From assembly GCA_022496205.1 (NCBI GenBank), contig WTXD01000002.1, positions 1,240,001 to 1,304,000 on the forward strand: 64,000 nt of DNA, in the 5' to 3' direction. The stretch is from Gloeopeniophorella convolvens. Its lineage: Eukaryota > Basidiomycota > Agaricomycetes > Russulales. Both the position numbers and the translations under genes were made by a program. The notes under the pieces were generated by a model. That model was not told the DNA's origin, ran no database searches, and saw only the letters and a list, made by a program, of their open reading frames with translations. Of the stretch, positions 33,301 to 45,274 are shown one piece after another (within the stretch, counting starts at the first letter, position 1; every line of letters begins with the position of its first letter).

Positions 33301-34166
33301 TTGAGGACAAGGGCAGAGTGGGATCGATTAGCAGAAAGACCCTGATGAGCACGATAAGCAGGCGTGTGTGACGAGTGTGAAAGGAGGACCAGTACCGATT
33401 TCTGAGCAGCAAGAGAGCCAAGAGTGAGGGGGGAAGAGCCGTCGCTGACACGCCTTTGCTCTTGTTGCGGCGGAGGCTTGACAAAGATAGGGTTCTCAAT
33501 GAGAGCAGTGAGTGGTGGAGGCTCAGAGGGGTTGCGCTCGCGTCTCTGCGGGTTAGGACCGTAGAGAGGTGCACCAGGTTGTGGCGTAAGAGCCGCCCGC
33601 AGGCGGAAGGGTGGATTGGCGGGATGGGGGGGTGGATTTGGCGAGAACTCCATAGAGACGTCGCGGGAGATGGGGAGCGGGAGATGGGTGGGCTCTGGAA
33701 CGGAGGGACGACGAGCGGTAGGAGGGTCCATGGACATGGTGCGGGTGACGGGAGGGGCCTGAGCGCGAGTGGACACATATTGCACAGAGAGGCGAGACGT
33801 GTCCGGGCGGGGGACAGAGACGTTGAGGTTGGAATGAGCGTAGGGCCGTGCAGGCCTGTTTGAGTGGAGGCGGTTGCGAGAAGATGGTCGGATGGAAGGA
33901 ATGGGAGGGTCCAGGTATGGAGCGTGGGGGGGAGCGGGAGCAGGATTAGTCGGACGGTCATCGCGAAGTGGCGAGTCGAGGCGAATGCGCTTGACTCGGT
34001 AGGCAGATGGGGTGTCTACCTGGTCGCCGTCGTTCTCGTGAGGGCCAGATGGCTTGTGGACGCGCCTGCGCTTGCCGGGTGTGTCCTCGGATTCGAAATC
34101 ATCAGTGGGCTGGGTGGAGAACCATGAAAAGGGAGTCGTGACGAGGGACTTGAGGGAAGAAAACAT
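30313..34166 (-). CDS. FG-repeat nucleoporin of the Nup1/Nup153-like nuclear-basket type
   Basis: Two exons joined over a 53-nt intron (32482-32534). I start at the ATG at 34166, MFSSLKSLVTTPFSWFS, because this short amphipathic helix resembles the membrane-binding N-termini of yeast Nup1/Nup60; an in-frame ATG at 34286 also exists. The N-terminal half is basic and disordered with NLS-like clusters (GKRRRVHKPSG, YRVKRIRLDS) and short linear motifs. The C-terminal half (about 32350-30400) is built of FG repeats, mostly SGFTFG, SGFSFG and SGFAFG in a Pro/Ala-rich spacer. It ends ARPVKRLPTRRGGPAKR, a basic end. The FG repeats bind importins at the nuclear pore. The exact yeast equivalent (Nup1, Nup60 or Nup2) is uncertain. 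Confidence 0.85.
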
Positions 34167-34474
34167 GGAGAAAGTGCGAGAGGGTGGGGGTCGGCGAGAG
34201 TGATGAGTGGGTTTTTTGCGACGATGAAGAATACGAGGAGAAGAGGGCGATGCGGCCAGGGCGGGGGACGGGGACGAGGTCAACATGGTGCTCGGCCCAT
34301 TCTCTTGGGCCGCCGCGCCTTGGCCCTGCCCTTCCTCGATTGCCTTTTCAGATTGTTTGTTCTTGCTTGACTCTCTCCCTTGCTCTGCCGCGTCTCTGAC
34401 GTCACCCGCTCGACACAGCGAGTGCTTTGAGCACTCGGTCGAAGTTGCACGGCGCACCGCGTTCGCCTGCAACA
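34167..34474. promoter_or_regulatory. Divergent promoter between the nucleoporin and yme2 genes
   Basis: 308 bp between ATGs at 34166 (minus) and 34475 (plus). Includes a pyrimidine-rich tract (about 34320-34390) of the kind common near fungal transcription starts, preceding yme2. No TATA box. Confidence 0.45.
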
Positions 34475-37400
34475 ATGGCCACTCGACTCGGCCTCACCCG
34501 TGCACTCGCCCGCAGACACTTCAGCCAGCATCTCGCCTCAGATGTCGTCCCTGCGCGCGCAGATCTCCCGCGCCCTGACGTAGGTCGCCGACTCGGACTC
34601 AAAATTCGTCCTCTGCTCACGCCCAGCCCAGACACGTCAAGCATGGCTCTTCGTAGACTCCGTCTTTCCGGTGATGCTTGCCCCTTGGGAGTAAGCATCT
34701 TCCGACACGTCGCACCCTCACCGCTCACGCGAGGACAGCCTCCGTTATTACTATGGCAAATTCCGTCAAGAGCACCTTCTTGACAGCCTCACAGAGCTCG
34801 TCTCGGCCGTGCATGCCCACGGCTTCAAGCCCATCTCATTTGAGCCCCATCTGAAAGATGGTGGTATATTCGTGCTCTTCGAATACACGCCCTCACAGTC
34901 GGGGGATGTCTTGTCGACCATCCAGTCGGATATTAGGGAGTACGTCAACTCCAAGGGCGGCGTGCCCTCGTCCGCCGGTCTCAGAAGAGGGAACATCTGG
35001 GTGGTACAAGGGGAACCATGGCGAGAGGTCCGTTAACCCTCCTGCAGACCGCTGTGTGCTCTTCATACTCGTTCAGGACATGAACAGATTCGCATCCCCT
35101 CTTCTTCGCGTCTTCTTCGATGGCCCAGACCCGGACGAGGAGGCACTATACCGCACTTTCAGAGTACGCCAGTACTTGGTCATCTGCCACGACCCACCCA
35201 TGACACTACCTCCAGCCATATGGTCGCATCCTCGACGTGTCAGCACCCGCTGTTGTCCCGGGCACCCCTTATCGCGCGTCCACCATAGCATTCTCTGACC
35301 TTCGCCACTCGATCGTCGCCCGCAACGTTGCTTATGGCTTCTCCATCGGCAAGACACGTCTTCGCACCACCTTCATTCCTCCCGTGCAAGGACATGTCAT
35401 CAAGGGTTGGATTACGGGTCACCCGCGCATCGTCATCCCCGTCGTCGTCTTCCTCCTGGGCACACTCACATACACTGTGAGTAAGATATATGCGCCGGTC
35501 TCGCCTTGTGTCTGACTTCCCCAAGATATTCGACCCCGTTCGCGCCGTCATGGTGGAGGCAAAGGTCCAGGACTGGTTCGACTACCGAGGTACGTGTTCC
35601 TATACCTTGGGTGGACTCTAACTGAATCGTCCGTACAGAGTTCCGTCTGTACCAATGGCTCCGTAAAAACACTTTTGGTCGACTAATGTTCGAGCCTGCA
35701 AACGGTGGTGAGATTGAGACGGAGGCTGCTTGGCAGGAGCGCCAGACCGCTGAGGTTGCCCTTCAAAACTACCTCAATGATATGCCAAGTATGTTATCGA
35801 CGTTACCTCGTGCCAATGTACACTTACCACGCCCTTGCAGCGACTGTCGCATTCGTTCATGGTCCTCAAGGAAGCGGCAAATCCAAAATGATGGCTCGCA
35901 TCCTCGAGGAGAACAGGCGGTAAGCATTAGACTTAATTATGGTTCCATCTTGTGGTACCCATCGTCCTGATCACATCTTTGGTAGACCATCCCTCGTTAT
36001 TGACTGTGCAGAACTCCAGCGGGCCAATTCTGATGTGCGCCTCGTCGATTCTTTGTCGAGACAGACAGGCTATTGGCCGGTTTTCACCTTCCTCAACTCG
36101 ATGAACAGCCTCATAGACCTTGCCAGCGTCGGTCTCATTGGCCAGAAAGGTCAGTCACCCATAATTCTTCAAATCAGAAAGCATATATCTCACTCACCCC
36201 CACAGCTGGCCTGAGTTCGTCGCTCCAAGACCAGGTGAAGCAGATTCTCGAAGTCGTTGGCACTGCGCTACGTACCGTCTCCGCTACTCGGCGGAGGCAG
36301 GCAAAGCACAACCGCGAGAGCGCTGCGCGTGCCCAAGAAGAAGAGAAGGTCGCGGTGCAAATCCGAGAACGCATACGCCGCGGTGTCTGGCACGATCCAC
36401 GCATGGGACCTTTGGCCGGAGGAGGTATCATGGCCGAACTAGGCGTCGGGGATGAACCGTTCGGAGAATGTGACGAGGATTTTGTTACCAATCCCGACCC
36501 AGACCGCCTAAGCCCTTCGACTAGGAAAGAGGGAGCAGATGTGGTTGACGTTCAGGCGGTGAATGCGTTGCCCATCGTAGTTCTGAGGAACTACACCAAT
36601 GGCAGCAAGGAAGAGATTATGTCCGTCTTTGCTCAGTGGGCGGCAGCGCTGGTTGAGGGACAAGTGAGTTCCTTGCTTGTGCTTCAGTTTCTCAACGAGA
36701 GCGGTACCGACAGAATAATTTCCTCAGGCTGCTCATGTTGTTGTCATAAGCAATAATCGCGAGAATTCGAAGCCTTTAGCGAAAGGTAAGTACTTCACAT
36801 CGTGTTTCCTCATGTATAACTAACATGCCTCTGCGAAGCACTCCCATCCAAGCCACTCAATATGATCGCTTTATTCGACGCGGACACAGCGAGCGCGCTG
36901 CAGTTCGTGAAGGCCAGACTCCACGAAGCAGGAGTCGACGTGGACTTCTCACCAGAAGAGACAGTCATGGTCGAACGTCTAGGTGGCCGAGCAAGCGACC
37001 TCTCCAGCGTACGCCAACACGCCTCTCTCTTCCTCTGCTGGCTGACCAGTCGGACCTGTAGCTCATCCACAAGATGCGCGCGGGCCAGACGCCCACAGAC
37101 GCCGTCGAGGACATTATCTACCGCGGCGTATCCGAGCTGCGCAAGCGCGCATTCGGTGACGACGCCGATGACGCGCGTGGCCTGCCGTGGAGCCGCGAGC
37201 AGGCGTGGGCGGTGCTCCGTGCTCTCGCGAGCAAGGATGCGATACCGTACCACGATATCCTGGTAAACGTGCCATTCAAGGGCGATGAGGGCCCCTTGCG
37301 GAGCATGGAGCAGGCGGAGATGATCGCGGTGGACGCGCAGAACGGGCGGCCGTCGATGATTCGTGCGGGGCGGCCGATTTATCGCTATGTCTTTGAGCGG

Positions 37401-37732
37401 CTCGTAAATGGTGCGTCGCTGGTTCACCATCACGCCGTGCTGCCTGGTTACTCATAAGCTCCTTCCCAGACCCCGTCTTCCAGGCGACTCAAGACCTCGC
37501 GTACAACACAAAGCTTGTTGAGAGCGCCGAGGCCACAGTGAAGACGTGCGAGCAGGAGCTGCAGGTCCTCCGGACGATCGGGCTCGACGCCGAGCACTGG
37601 TGGAGCAGCGCGACGGCCACAGGCATCCGGGCGAGGTACCTGATGGACAAGATGGCGGGCGCGCAGACGACGTTGGAAAAGCTAGAGAAGCGGAATGGGG
37701 AGCTGAAGAAGGTATTGACCAAGGGAGGATAG
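34475..37732 (+). CDS. yme2: Mitochondrial inner-membrane protein Yme2 (mitochondrial escape protein 2)
   Basis: Starts at ATG 34475 with a mitochondrial presequence (MATRLGLTRALARRHFSQHL). Next comes an RRM-like part (PISFEPHLKDGGIFVLFEYT; ILDVSAPAVVPGTPYRASTI; GFSIGKTRLRTTFIPPVQGH), then one membrane helix (IVIPVVVFLLGTLTYT) and the RNA12/AAA-like domain with Walker A FVHGPQGSGKSKM, LVIDCAELQRANSDVRLVDS, VVVISNNRENSKPLAK and SEDRxxL-like later blocks. The C-terminal coiled coil ends TTLEKLEKRNGELKKVLTKG before a stop at 37730-37732. Yme2 influences mtDNA nucleoid structure and DNA escape in yeast. About nine introns; the order and topology match fungal Yme2. Confidence 0.92.
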
Positions 37733-37919
37733 CAGTGGTAGAGGGACACTTCATCTAATCACACATCTGTATCATACAACATTTAATCTTACGCACGCAA
37801 CTCACTGCATATATTCCACATCGTCACTATACAGCGCCGTTCTCTGACTGCTCGACGTTGCAACGTTCAACTCGGATCCACTGACTCTTTCTACCCGACG
37901 GCTTTGCTGAGTCCTCAAA

Positions 37920-40052
37920 ATGGACGGCCCAGGACATCTTTTGTCACTCAAAGTGATGCGAGTCTCCGTACGTGCCTCCCCATCCAACTGCACGCCTCGA
38001 ACACTGTGCGACGTCCCTCCCAAGTAGCGACCCGCGCTCGCCAGCGCATGGGAGCCCTTCTACTCCAACTCGCCCTCCTTCTCTGCGCACTCGACCGCCT
38101 CGGTGCTCTCTCTGCAAGGCAGCACGCCGCTTGCAGGGCACCCCAAGACGCTGCGCGACCTGACGAACGCCGCGCCGCTCCTGACGCTCCCGTCCTCCTT
38201 CGGCGCGATCCAGCTCGGCGAGACGTTCGCCGGCGCGCTCGCGGTGAACAACGAGTCCGCCGCAGCCGTGGACGGCGTCGTGCTCCGCGTCGAAATGCAG
38301 ACGGCTAGCGGCAAGGCGCTCCTCGCGGAGCTCGGCGGCGCTACGATGAGCCTCGCGGCGGGCGACACGCTCGAGACGATGGTCCAGCACGAGATCAAGG
38401 AGCTCGGGCAGCACGTCCTCGCGTGCACCGTGTCATACCAGCTCCCGCCGGGGGCGCGGCGGCCTGCGCCTGTGCCTGCGCCTGCGGGCGCGGGCGTGCC
38501 GGATGCGACTGGCGGCGACACCAGCCTACAGACGTTCCGCAAGTTCTACAAATTTGCGGTGCGTCTCGCGACAGCGCGCGCAACTGTGATATTGAATGGA
38601 TCCCACAGGTGACGAACCCGCTATCGGTCAAGACAAAGGTGCATGTCCCCCGCGCGCCGTCCGCGCTGCTCTCGGCGGAGGAGCGCACCAAGGTCTTCCT
38701 CGAGGTGCACATCCAGAACCTGACTGCAGAGCCGATGTGGTTCGAGCGCATGCTCTTCGAGCCCGCGCCCGGCTGGTACGCCCAGGATGCGAACGTCCTC
38801 CCCGGCGGCGCGCAGGAGAGCCTCTTCTCGGGCCCCGCCGCGATGATGCAGCCACAGGATATGCGGCAGTACATCTACATCCTGAGCGAGGCCGCGCCGC
38901 CGTCGATCCCGGCGCAGCATGCGCCAGGGACGGTGCTACCCCTCGGGCGGCTCGACATCTCATGGCGCTCATCGTTCGGCGAGCCGGGCAGGCTGCTCAC
39001 CTCTGTGCGTCACCCGCCATGGAACGTGCGCGGTTGCTGTATTCTCTGACCCTGTCTGGTCACAGATGCTCTCGCGCCGCATCCCCCCCGCGCCCTCCAA
39101 CCAGGCCCCCGCGCGCTCGATCCAGCAACAGCCGTCCCAGCAGCCCGCCTCCGCGCTCCCGCTCCACCTCCAGCGCACCGCCACCGTCGCCGGCACACCC
39201 TCGCAGCCGCCCTCACGCGCCAGCACGCCGCCCATCGGGCCCGCGCCCTACCGCCCCGCGTCACCATTCCGCAACCGCCCGACATCCGTCCCGCCCGGGC
39301 GCCCGCAGAGCCCTGTCACCTTCTCCGCCGCAGGGAGCGCGCTCGCTGCGCCGCCGCCGCATGAGCCCCTCGACGTTGACCTCGTCGTGCGCGCAATCCC
39401 GCGCGGCGCGCTGCGCCTCAACGCGCCGTTCCGTGTCGCGTGCGCGCTGGGCGTCGCGGCGCCCGTGCGCTCTGGGCAGCAGCGCACGCTGCGGCTCGCC
39501 GTGCAACACGTGCAGCTGCCCACCGCCGCCTCCCCGTCGTCCTTGTCGTCCACCCCCACGCCCGCGCTGGCGTTCCCGCCGACCCCAACGCAAACCCCGC
39601 GCCCCCCGCCGCGCACGCCCCCCGCGCTCCTCGATGGCCCGCTCCTCGGCTCCCCGCGTACCGCGACGCAGTTCCTCAGGCCCGCCGCGCACGAGCACGA
39701 CAACCCCATGCGTCCGCTCCCGCGGCCCGTGCCCGTGCCCGGCGACGAGGCACGCTACGCGCGACTTTCCGGCGCGCGCTTCCTCGGCGCGTCGGCGTTA
39801 CTCAGCGAGCCGCTCGTGCTCGCGCATGCAGAGGGCGCCGGTGATGACGACCGCGCGGAGGCGTTCTGGGAGTTCGAGTTCGAGTATGTGCCGGTGCAAA
39901 CGGGGTTCGTGCGCGTTGGCGGGCTGCGGGTGGTGCTGCTCGAGGATCAGCTCGAGGGCGTGGGTGCTACGGAGGAGTTTGGCGAGCAACACGCGGGCGT
40001 GCGGACGCTCAGGGAGTGGGATGTGATTGGGGAGATCTGGGTCAAGTCGTGA
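37920..40052 (+). CDS. TRAPP complex subunit TRAPPC13 homologue (DUF974)
   Basis: Starts MDGPGHLLSLKVMRVS at 37920, splices over about 60 nt to RPALASAWEPFYSNSPSF, and continues LTLPSSFGAIQLGETFAGAL, AVNNESAAAVDGV and VEMQTASGKALLAELGG. After further introns come NPLSVKTKVHVPRAPSALLS, VHIQNLTAEPMWFERMLFEP and SWRSSFGEPGRLLTS. The last exon has a Pro/Ser-rich insert (about 39080-39370) and ends LREWDVIGEIWVKS at 40050-40052. This is the TRAPPC13/Trs-type beta-sandwich protein that joins TRAPP in Golgi and autophagy traffic. Third positions are almost all G or C, which keeps other frames open for long stretches and sets it apart from its neighbours. Confidence 0.9.
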
Positions 40053-40205
40053 TCTTGTTCGTACTATCTATGCACTGAGTAGACATATGGCGCTCGTGCG
40101 GATCGTGATACATGACATGATGGGCATTAATGCATTCGTACGGCGCGGGGTTATTACAGTGTTCGCTTCGGTGTCTACGCTAGTGCATGCCGGGGCCGGC
40201 TGCTA

Positions 40206-42039
40206 TCATATAGATTGCCACGGGTGGCTGACGAGTCGCTGCACGGACAGGAGGGCCTGGTACCGCACGTCCTGATTGCCGTGCGACATGAGCTCCATGA
40301 CGCGGGTCTTGGCACCAAGGTCTGTGACAACCCTGTATTGTGCGGAGGTTAGCTAGGTCGGACGCGTGCGCCGCGGTACACTTACTTTTTGCCGCGCTCG
40401 TAGTACTTCACGTATTGCCCAAGATCGTGTGCTGCAACTGCGAGCACGCCAGGGTCGGGCGATGTCCCCAGCAGCTCGATGAGCCGCCTTGAGGTGATGC
40501 ATGAGGCGCGGTTGTTGGACAAGACGGTTGCAGGACGCACTTCAGATAAGAGTAGTCCTTTTCATTCAATCTGGTCACGTTCTCCTTCCAGAACAAGTCC
40601 GAGTCGTGAACCGGTGTCCACGACAGGTGACCCGACGTTAGCTCAGAGGTATACTCGTCCCATGTCCTGAGTATACACGCTCACACGCTCAGGCATCCGT
40701 CTCGGAAAGTAGGATCTGGGACATACGTTAGGCTCTCGAACCTGGCATTTAGCTCATCTCGGAGGAATTGCACGTCTTCCAGGATATCTTCGTCTGACCA
40801 TTTGCGCGTCGCGAGGTTCTTGACGAAGGGAAGGAGTTGGGCAACCAGCATGGCGGGTAGGTTAGCTGCAGGTGCCTTGGTGACAAGGTTCTGGGGGCTA
40901 CTTCAGAGTGATGTTGGCGAGAACGAGTCTGGGGCGCTTACACGGAACGTGGCAATGTTGACGCGCACGACCTTCTCTTTAGCAGCAGCCTGGGCAACAC
41001 TGATGAAGAGAGGTATGACATCGTATCGCCTGCAATGCTTCAGAACGGCGCCTGCGGATCCATGGGCGAACATACTTGTTGATATGCTCTGCAATCTCCG
41101 TTTCGAACGTCAATAACCAGAAACAAAATCCAACTTGGTAGTTCATTTGAGGACCGTGATTCAGCTTGAGAACTTCCACTAATCTGCAGGAAATCAGATC
41201 GTCCTCAATTACAACAGGCCGTGACGCGCCGCACCCGTTGGTTATGCCGGGAACTGCCCATACAGCTTTCCGTACTTCATGGCGCGGTAAGATAGCTTCT
41301 AGGCACTGCACTGCTACGTCCCGCTTGTTTGTGGATGAGCCTTGTACGCATGTAGACAAGAAGTTTAATAGCGGCTGCATGTGCCATTGCTGAAGAGGCT
41401 CTGATTCCGAGCTTGAGAATCCTAACGTCAATGCCTGTGGAAAGGGCCGGGACAATGCGCACCTTAGCAGGACAGTCAATATTTGTGACGCCTTAAGTTG
41501 TACGAAATCATCCTGAGTTTCGAGGATGCTGAGAAGCAGATTCAATTGCGCGGCCCTGCGTCACGATGGAAGTCCGTACCGCAGCAAGGGGCCGTATGGT
41601 AATTCAGAGTCGGTCTCAGACGCACGTGTGAATAGCGGGATGCGCTCCTCGTGGTCTAGGCGAACGTCACGGATAGGATTGAGGCACCAGCAAAGCAATG
41701 CGCACCGGCGAGAGTATCAGCAATGAGGATAAGTATGCACTGCAGGGTATCCACCCGCTGGAGCTTTTTGAGCAGTCCGAGATAAAGCAAAGCGTATGTC
41801 GGCGCATCGGAAGCCAGGAGGGCCTCCGTCTTCGCTCTCTGCTGTCTATCCACCTTCTTGATGAGGGCGAGCTCCTCTAAAGTAACATGTCCCGCCCGTT
41901 GGTACCCCTACTTGAGATCTGCTCCAGCGCGGCGGATCGGGAGACGGGAACCACGACGCACCTCCCAAGGCACCTGCTTGACACGTATCTTTGCTGTGCT
42001 CTCGTCGAGATATGCATTGGAAACGAGGTTGAGCGCCAT
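40206..42039 (-). CDS. vma13: V-type ATPase V1 subunit H (Vma13)
   Basis: I start at ATG 42039, MALNLVSNAYLDESTAKIRV, because the fungal Vma13 N-terminus begins this way; the frame extends upstream but only with a GTG. After an intron: GYQRAGHVTLEELALIKKVD, RQQRAKTEALLASDAPTYAL and LYLGLLKKLQRVDTLQ. Then MNLLLSILETQDDFVQLKAS, FEPHLQ-type ARM repeats, LNHGPQMNYQVGFCFWLLTF and ETEIAEHI. The end reads GAKTRVMELMSHGNQDVRYQ and ALLSVQRLVSHPWQSI, stop at 40206. Subunit H silences free V1 and couples ATP hydrolysis to proton pumping at vacuole and Golgi membranes. Many short introns; converges with TRAPPC13. Confidence 0.93.
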
Positions 42040-42152
42040 AGTGAGCGCAGCTGCTGAAGGACACTGAACGAGGCGCGGCAAGTTCCAAGCGCATATACTT
42101 ATGCGTGGCCCGTTCGGGCCGCATCGCGTCTTTCGCCGCCTCCAGCTCATTG
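42040..42152. promoter_or_regulatory. Compact bidirectional promoter of vma13 and the mL46 gene
   Basis: Only 113 bp separate the two ATGs, so both genes' core promoters must overlap each other or the neighbouring coding region. No TATA box is seen. Confidence 0.5.
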
Positions 42153-43185
42153 ATGTCCACACCCTCCGTTCTCAGAACATGCTGGCGAAACTGTCATAGT
42201 AAGAACATATGGTACACGGCGGACTTCGTACGCGCTGACAGACTTCCAGTCAGACCCTGTCTACGCCGGGGTCTCGCGACAGAGGTTGCACAGCCTGGTG
42301 CACCACGTCCCAAGAAACCCGCGCGTCCCGTCCTACACACTGCTGTCATCCTCAACCGGTCCCCCATCCTCACCCGCACCCCCACGTCGTTCGAAAGCAC
42401 CTACTATACGTACCAAGCTCGCATCCAGCGCGCGCTGCACAACCCGTTCCCGTACGACTTCTACTTTAAGCCGGGCTCCCTCCTCGAGTCCAAGTTCAAC
42501 CTCGAGGAGCGCAAGCGTGACCGCAAGGCATTCGGGCCAGGGTTTGGCGCCGACCACCCACTCGCCCCAGGTGCCGGCGTGAAGGCGCAGGACCTGAGGA
42601 AGTTCGGGCGCGACGAGGACGAAAAGCCCGTGCCGCGTTTGCACCCGAGCGATGTCAGCGGCGATGTGAAAAGTCTGGACAGGAAGGGCCAGCGGAATCT
42701 CTACCTCCTCATTCAGCAGAACGTAGGCGCGGAGACCCTCTGGAAGTTCCCGGAGGCACCAGTTGCTGACAACGAGCTCCTGCACGAGGTGCGCAACTCG
42801 ACATCCAACGTTGCTTCTTACTGACGTGTTGTAACTCTCCAGTCGGCTGCACGCGACTTGAAGGAACTGTGCGGCGAAGCTATGGATACCTGGGTTGTCA
42901 GTCGCAACCCCATTGGTCTGTACGAGATACATCCTCCAACGCCGCCGACCGACCCGTCTGCGCCGCCAAAAGTACGCCCCCTTCTGTCTGCCGTGGAGAC
43001 ATGGCAACTTACCCTCGGCTCTGCACTAGACTTGTGTCTTCTTCTTCAAGGCACACATCATGGCTGGTCAAGTGAAGCCAAGCAACTCCGTGACCGACTT
43101 TGCCTGGCTTACTAAAAACGAGATAGAGAGCAGGGTGCATCCGCAGTACTGGGACGGCGTTAAGGATATGTTGTCCGAATTTTAG
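42153..43185 (+). CDS. Mitochondrial large-subunit ribosomal protein mL46 (yeast Mrpl17)
   Basis: Start at ATG 42153 gives MSTPSVLRTCWRNCHSKN and an Arg-rich mitochondrial presequence through LPVRPCLRRGLATEV. The conserved core follows: LHTAVILNRSPILTRTPTSF, ESTYYTYQARIQRALHNPFP, YDFYFKPGSLLESKFNLEER. Later parts are GQRNLYLLIQQNVGAETLWK (start of the Nudix-like fold), SAARDLKELCGEAMDTWVVS, then FFFKAHIMAGQVKPSNSVTD, FAWLTKNEIESRVHPQYWDG and VKDMLSEF, stop at 43183-43185. This is the Nudix-derived but non-catalytic mL46 family. Two introns (about 42790-42841 and 42970-43029). Confidence 0.92.
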
Positions 43186-43281
43186 ATCGCTACTAATGGA
43201 TTACTCTGATTTTATATGGCGCATATTGCTTCCAAGCCTGTGGAGCCTGACTGTGCTTCACCAGTGCACAACGAAGGAGCG

Positions 43282-44755
43282 TCACCGCGGCGAAGAGATG
43301 GCGCGCTTCATTTCTGGCTTCTTCTGCGCGTCGTCAAAGTGGCGCACGATGAGCTCACACTTGGTGCTCTTGCAAATATGCTTCGACCCCGACTTGATGG
43401 CGTCAGAGAAGAGAGTAAGGCCTGCAGCGCGCTCAACCGCGTCGACTAGGGGAAATATGAGAAGTCACGTTGAGAGAAGGGGCCTGGCCAACGCACCGGG
43501 AACAACGAAACTTTCTAAAGGCGCATCGTCTGAGATGCTGGCATTGGGCAGAACGAATGCCCCAGTCGTGATCTCTGGGACGTCGGGTGTTGAGGGAGAC
43601 GATGGCCGGGAGGCAAGCACGACTTTTGCGAAATGCGTTGGGACAGCGACGTTCGGTGGGTTGCCGATCACCTCGTAGCTCTACAGAGTGAGGCGACAGT
43701 TTATGAGATGGGCACATCGGGCACCGAAGTAGACGAATACTCACAACCCTCCACTTGCCATCTGACTCTTTGTGGGGAAGGTACAACGGGACCGTGAACA
43801 CATAAACGTCGGCGAATGAGTTTGTCAGACGGCGACACCAGTCCTCAAGGTAGGCCCAATCTAAGTTGGCGTGTGTGTCGGTGGAACAGTTACAGGAAAG
43901 GGGGATCAACGGGCTTACAATGGCGGTTGAAACCGACGCCGACTTGCGGCGCGATGTTGGACAGCAAGAAGGTTTCGTCCATGGAAGACTGCAACGCCAA
44001 TCCATGAGGCAACGAACGTACAAGCACATCCCAGTCCTACCTGTGAGCGTTTCGCATCGGCAGCGGGCACCCTGCAGAGCCGAGTCTGTCAGCACACCCA
44101 ATGCAACATCGACGCAGATACAACGCACATATGCCCGCGATCATAGCCGCTGCGGAAGTAGTCCTGCAGCTTTGCGCGGAACTGCGCGGGTAGCGACTCG
44201 TCCTCCTGGAATGTCGACTTGCCGCGGTCGCCCGTCTCGCCGCCCGCTGGGGTGGGCTCGAGCGCGGAGCGCCCCAGCGATGCGAGTGTGAGGTGCTCGG
44301 CGGTCTGCAGGGTTCAACGTTCAGAAGGCGGGAACTAGCAACAGGAGAGGCGCGTTGACGGACCCAGGCAGGGTGCCGCAGACGGCGGTCGTACGCAGCG
44401 ACGTACGCCTGGCGCACAAGCTGGTCCGAAATGGGGCCTACATAGACTAGCATCAGGCATCGTGCAGACGGAAAAGCCGGACACGCGCACCTGGATTTCC
44501 GTACCTCAGCACAGGCCCGATAGCCGTCCCTGCGTTTGCAGCGAGACGTGGGTCTCCCTTGACGCCTACCTCCACGAGCGGAGGGTTCTTGGCTTTGGAG
44601 CTGACAGGTGCTGGCAAAGCGGTTGGCGGGGCTGGCACTACCACGGCTGGGGCAGGGTCTTTCTTCCTGGACGCGCCTATGACGGCCGCGGCGCCTCCAC
44701 CCACGACCGCGCCGAGGGCAAAGAAGGTGGCCCGGACGATATTTGAGCTAGGCAT
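43282..44755 (-). CDS. nuc1: Mitochondrial DNA/RNA non-specific endonuclease Nuc1 (endonuclease G)
   Basis: Starts MPSSNIVRATFFALGAVVGG at 44755: a hydrophobic glycine/alanine helix that would anchor the enzyme in the inner membrane facing the intermembrane space. Later exons: VLRYGNPGPISDQLVRQAYV, AAYDRRLRHPAW, then FRAKLQDYFRSGYDRGHMVP (DRGH, catalytic His), AMDETFLLSNIAPQVG (metal-binding Asn region) and FNRHYWAYLEDWCRRLTNSF. It continues VYVFTVPLYLPHKESDGKWR, SYEVIGNPPNVAVPTHFAKV and ends KCELIVRHFDDAQKKPEMKR, stop at 43282. Nuc1 degrades DNA and RNA in mitochondria and contributes to fungal cell death and mtDNA removal. Converges with the mL46 gene over 96 bp. Confidence 0.93.
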
Positions 44756-45274
44756 TGCTGTGGTTTTCCGAAAGCGGGACACGGGACGCGTCCGAGATTT
44801 GGCGCGCGCGTCGCGTCCTGTCGCGTCTGCTCTCCAGTCCGCGCATCATCAAACCTGCCATCCAGTCGCCCCGATTCTATTCCAGAGAACACGCACGTGC
44901 AAAGACAACGACATTTATGCACATCTCTAACGACACATCAGATCCAAAGCAAGGAGCGGACGAGGCATAACTATCGGTGTATGTAAGAGGACAATATGTT
45001 ATATATCAACACTACTAGGAGCGGTCAGGCAGATCATTTCGTCTTGCGCAGCAGGAAAATTAACGACAGCGGAAGAAAGAAGCCAAATCGCAGATTTATG
45101 GGTCACACAAATGATCTGGAAGTGAACAGGAGAAGATATGATGGGACGAGTGAGAGTAGCTGGGACGCCCGGACATGCAAGACGTCGCACGGTGTCATGC
45201 GCGACAAGATACCATTATCGGATATGCCATAGAAGCTGTGGTCCTCGTCTCGGAGTATCGTCCTGCGCTGCGCT
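44756..45274. other. Intergenic region, nuc1 promoter
   Basis: 519 bp with no supported gene. It holds the nuc1 upstream region and the 3' flank of the Pin4-like gene. Confidence 0.4.

Noticed and set aside
38596..40026. 476-codon frame overlapping TRAPPC13
   Set aside because: It is an out-of-frame reading of very GC-rich exons (Arg/Ala/Pro/Ser-rich). TRAPPC13 motifs lie in another frame of the same DNA.
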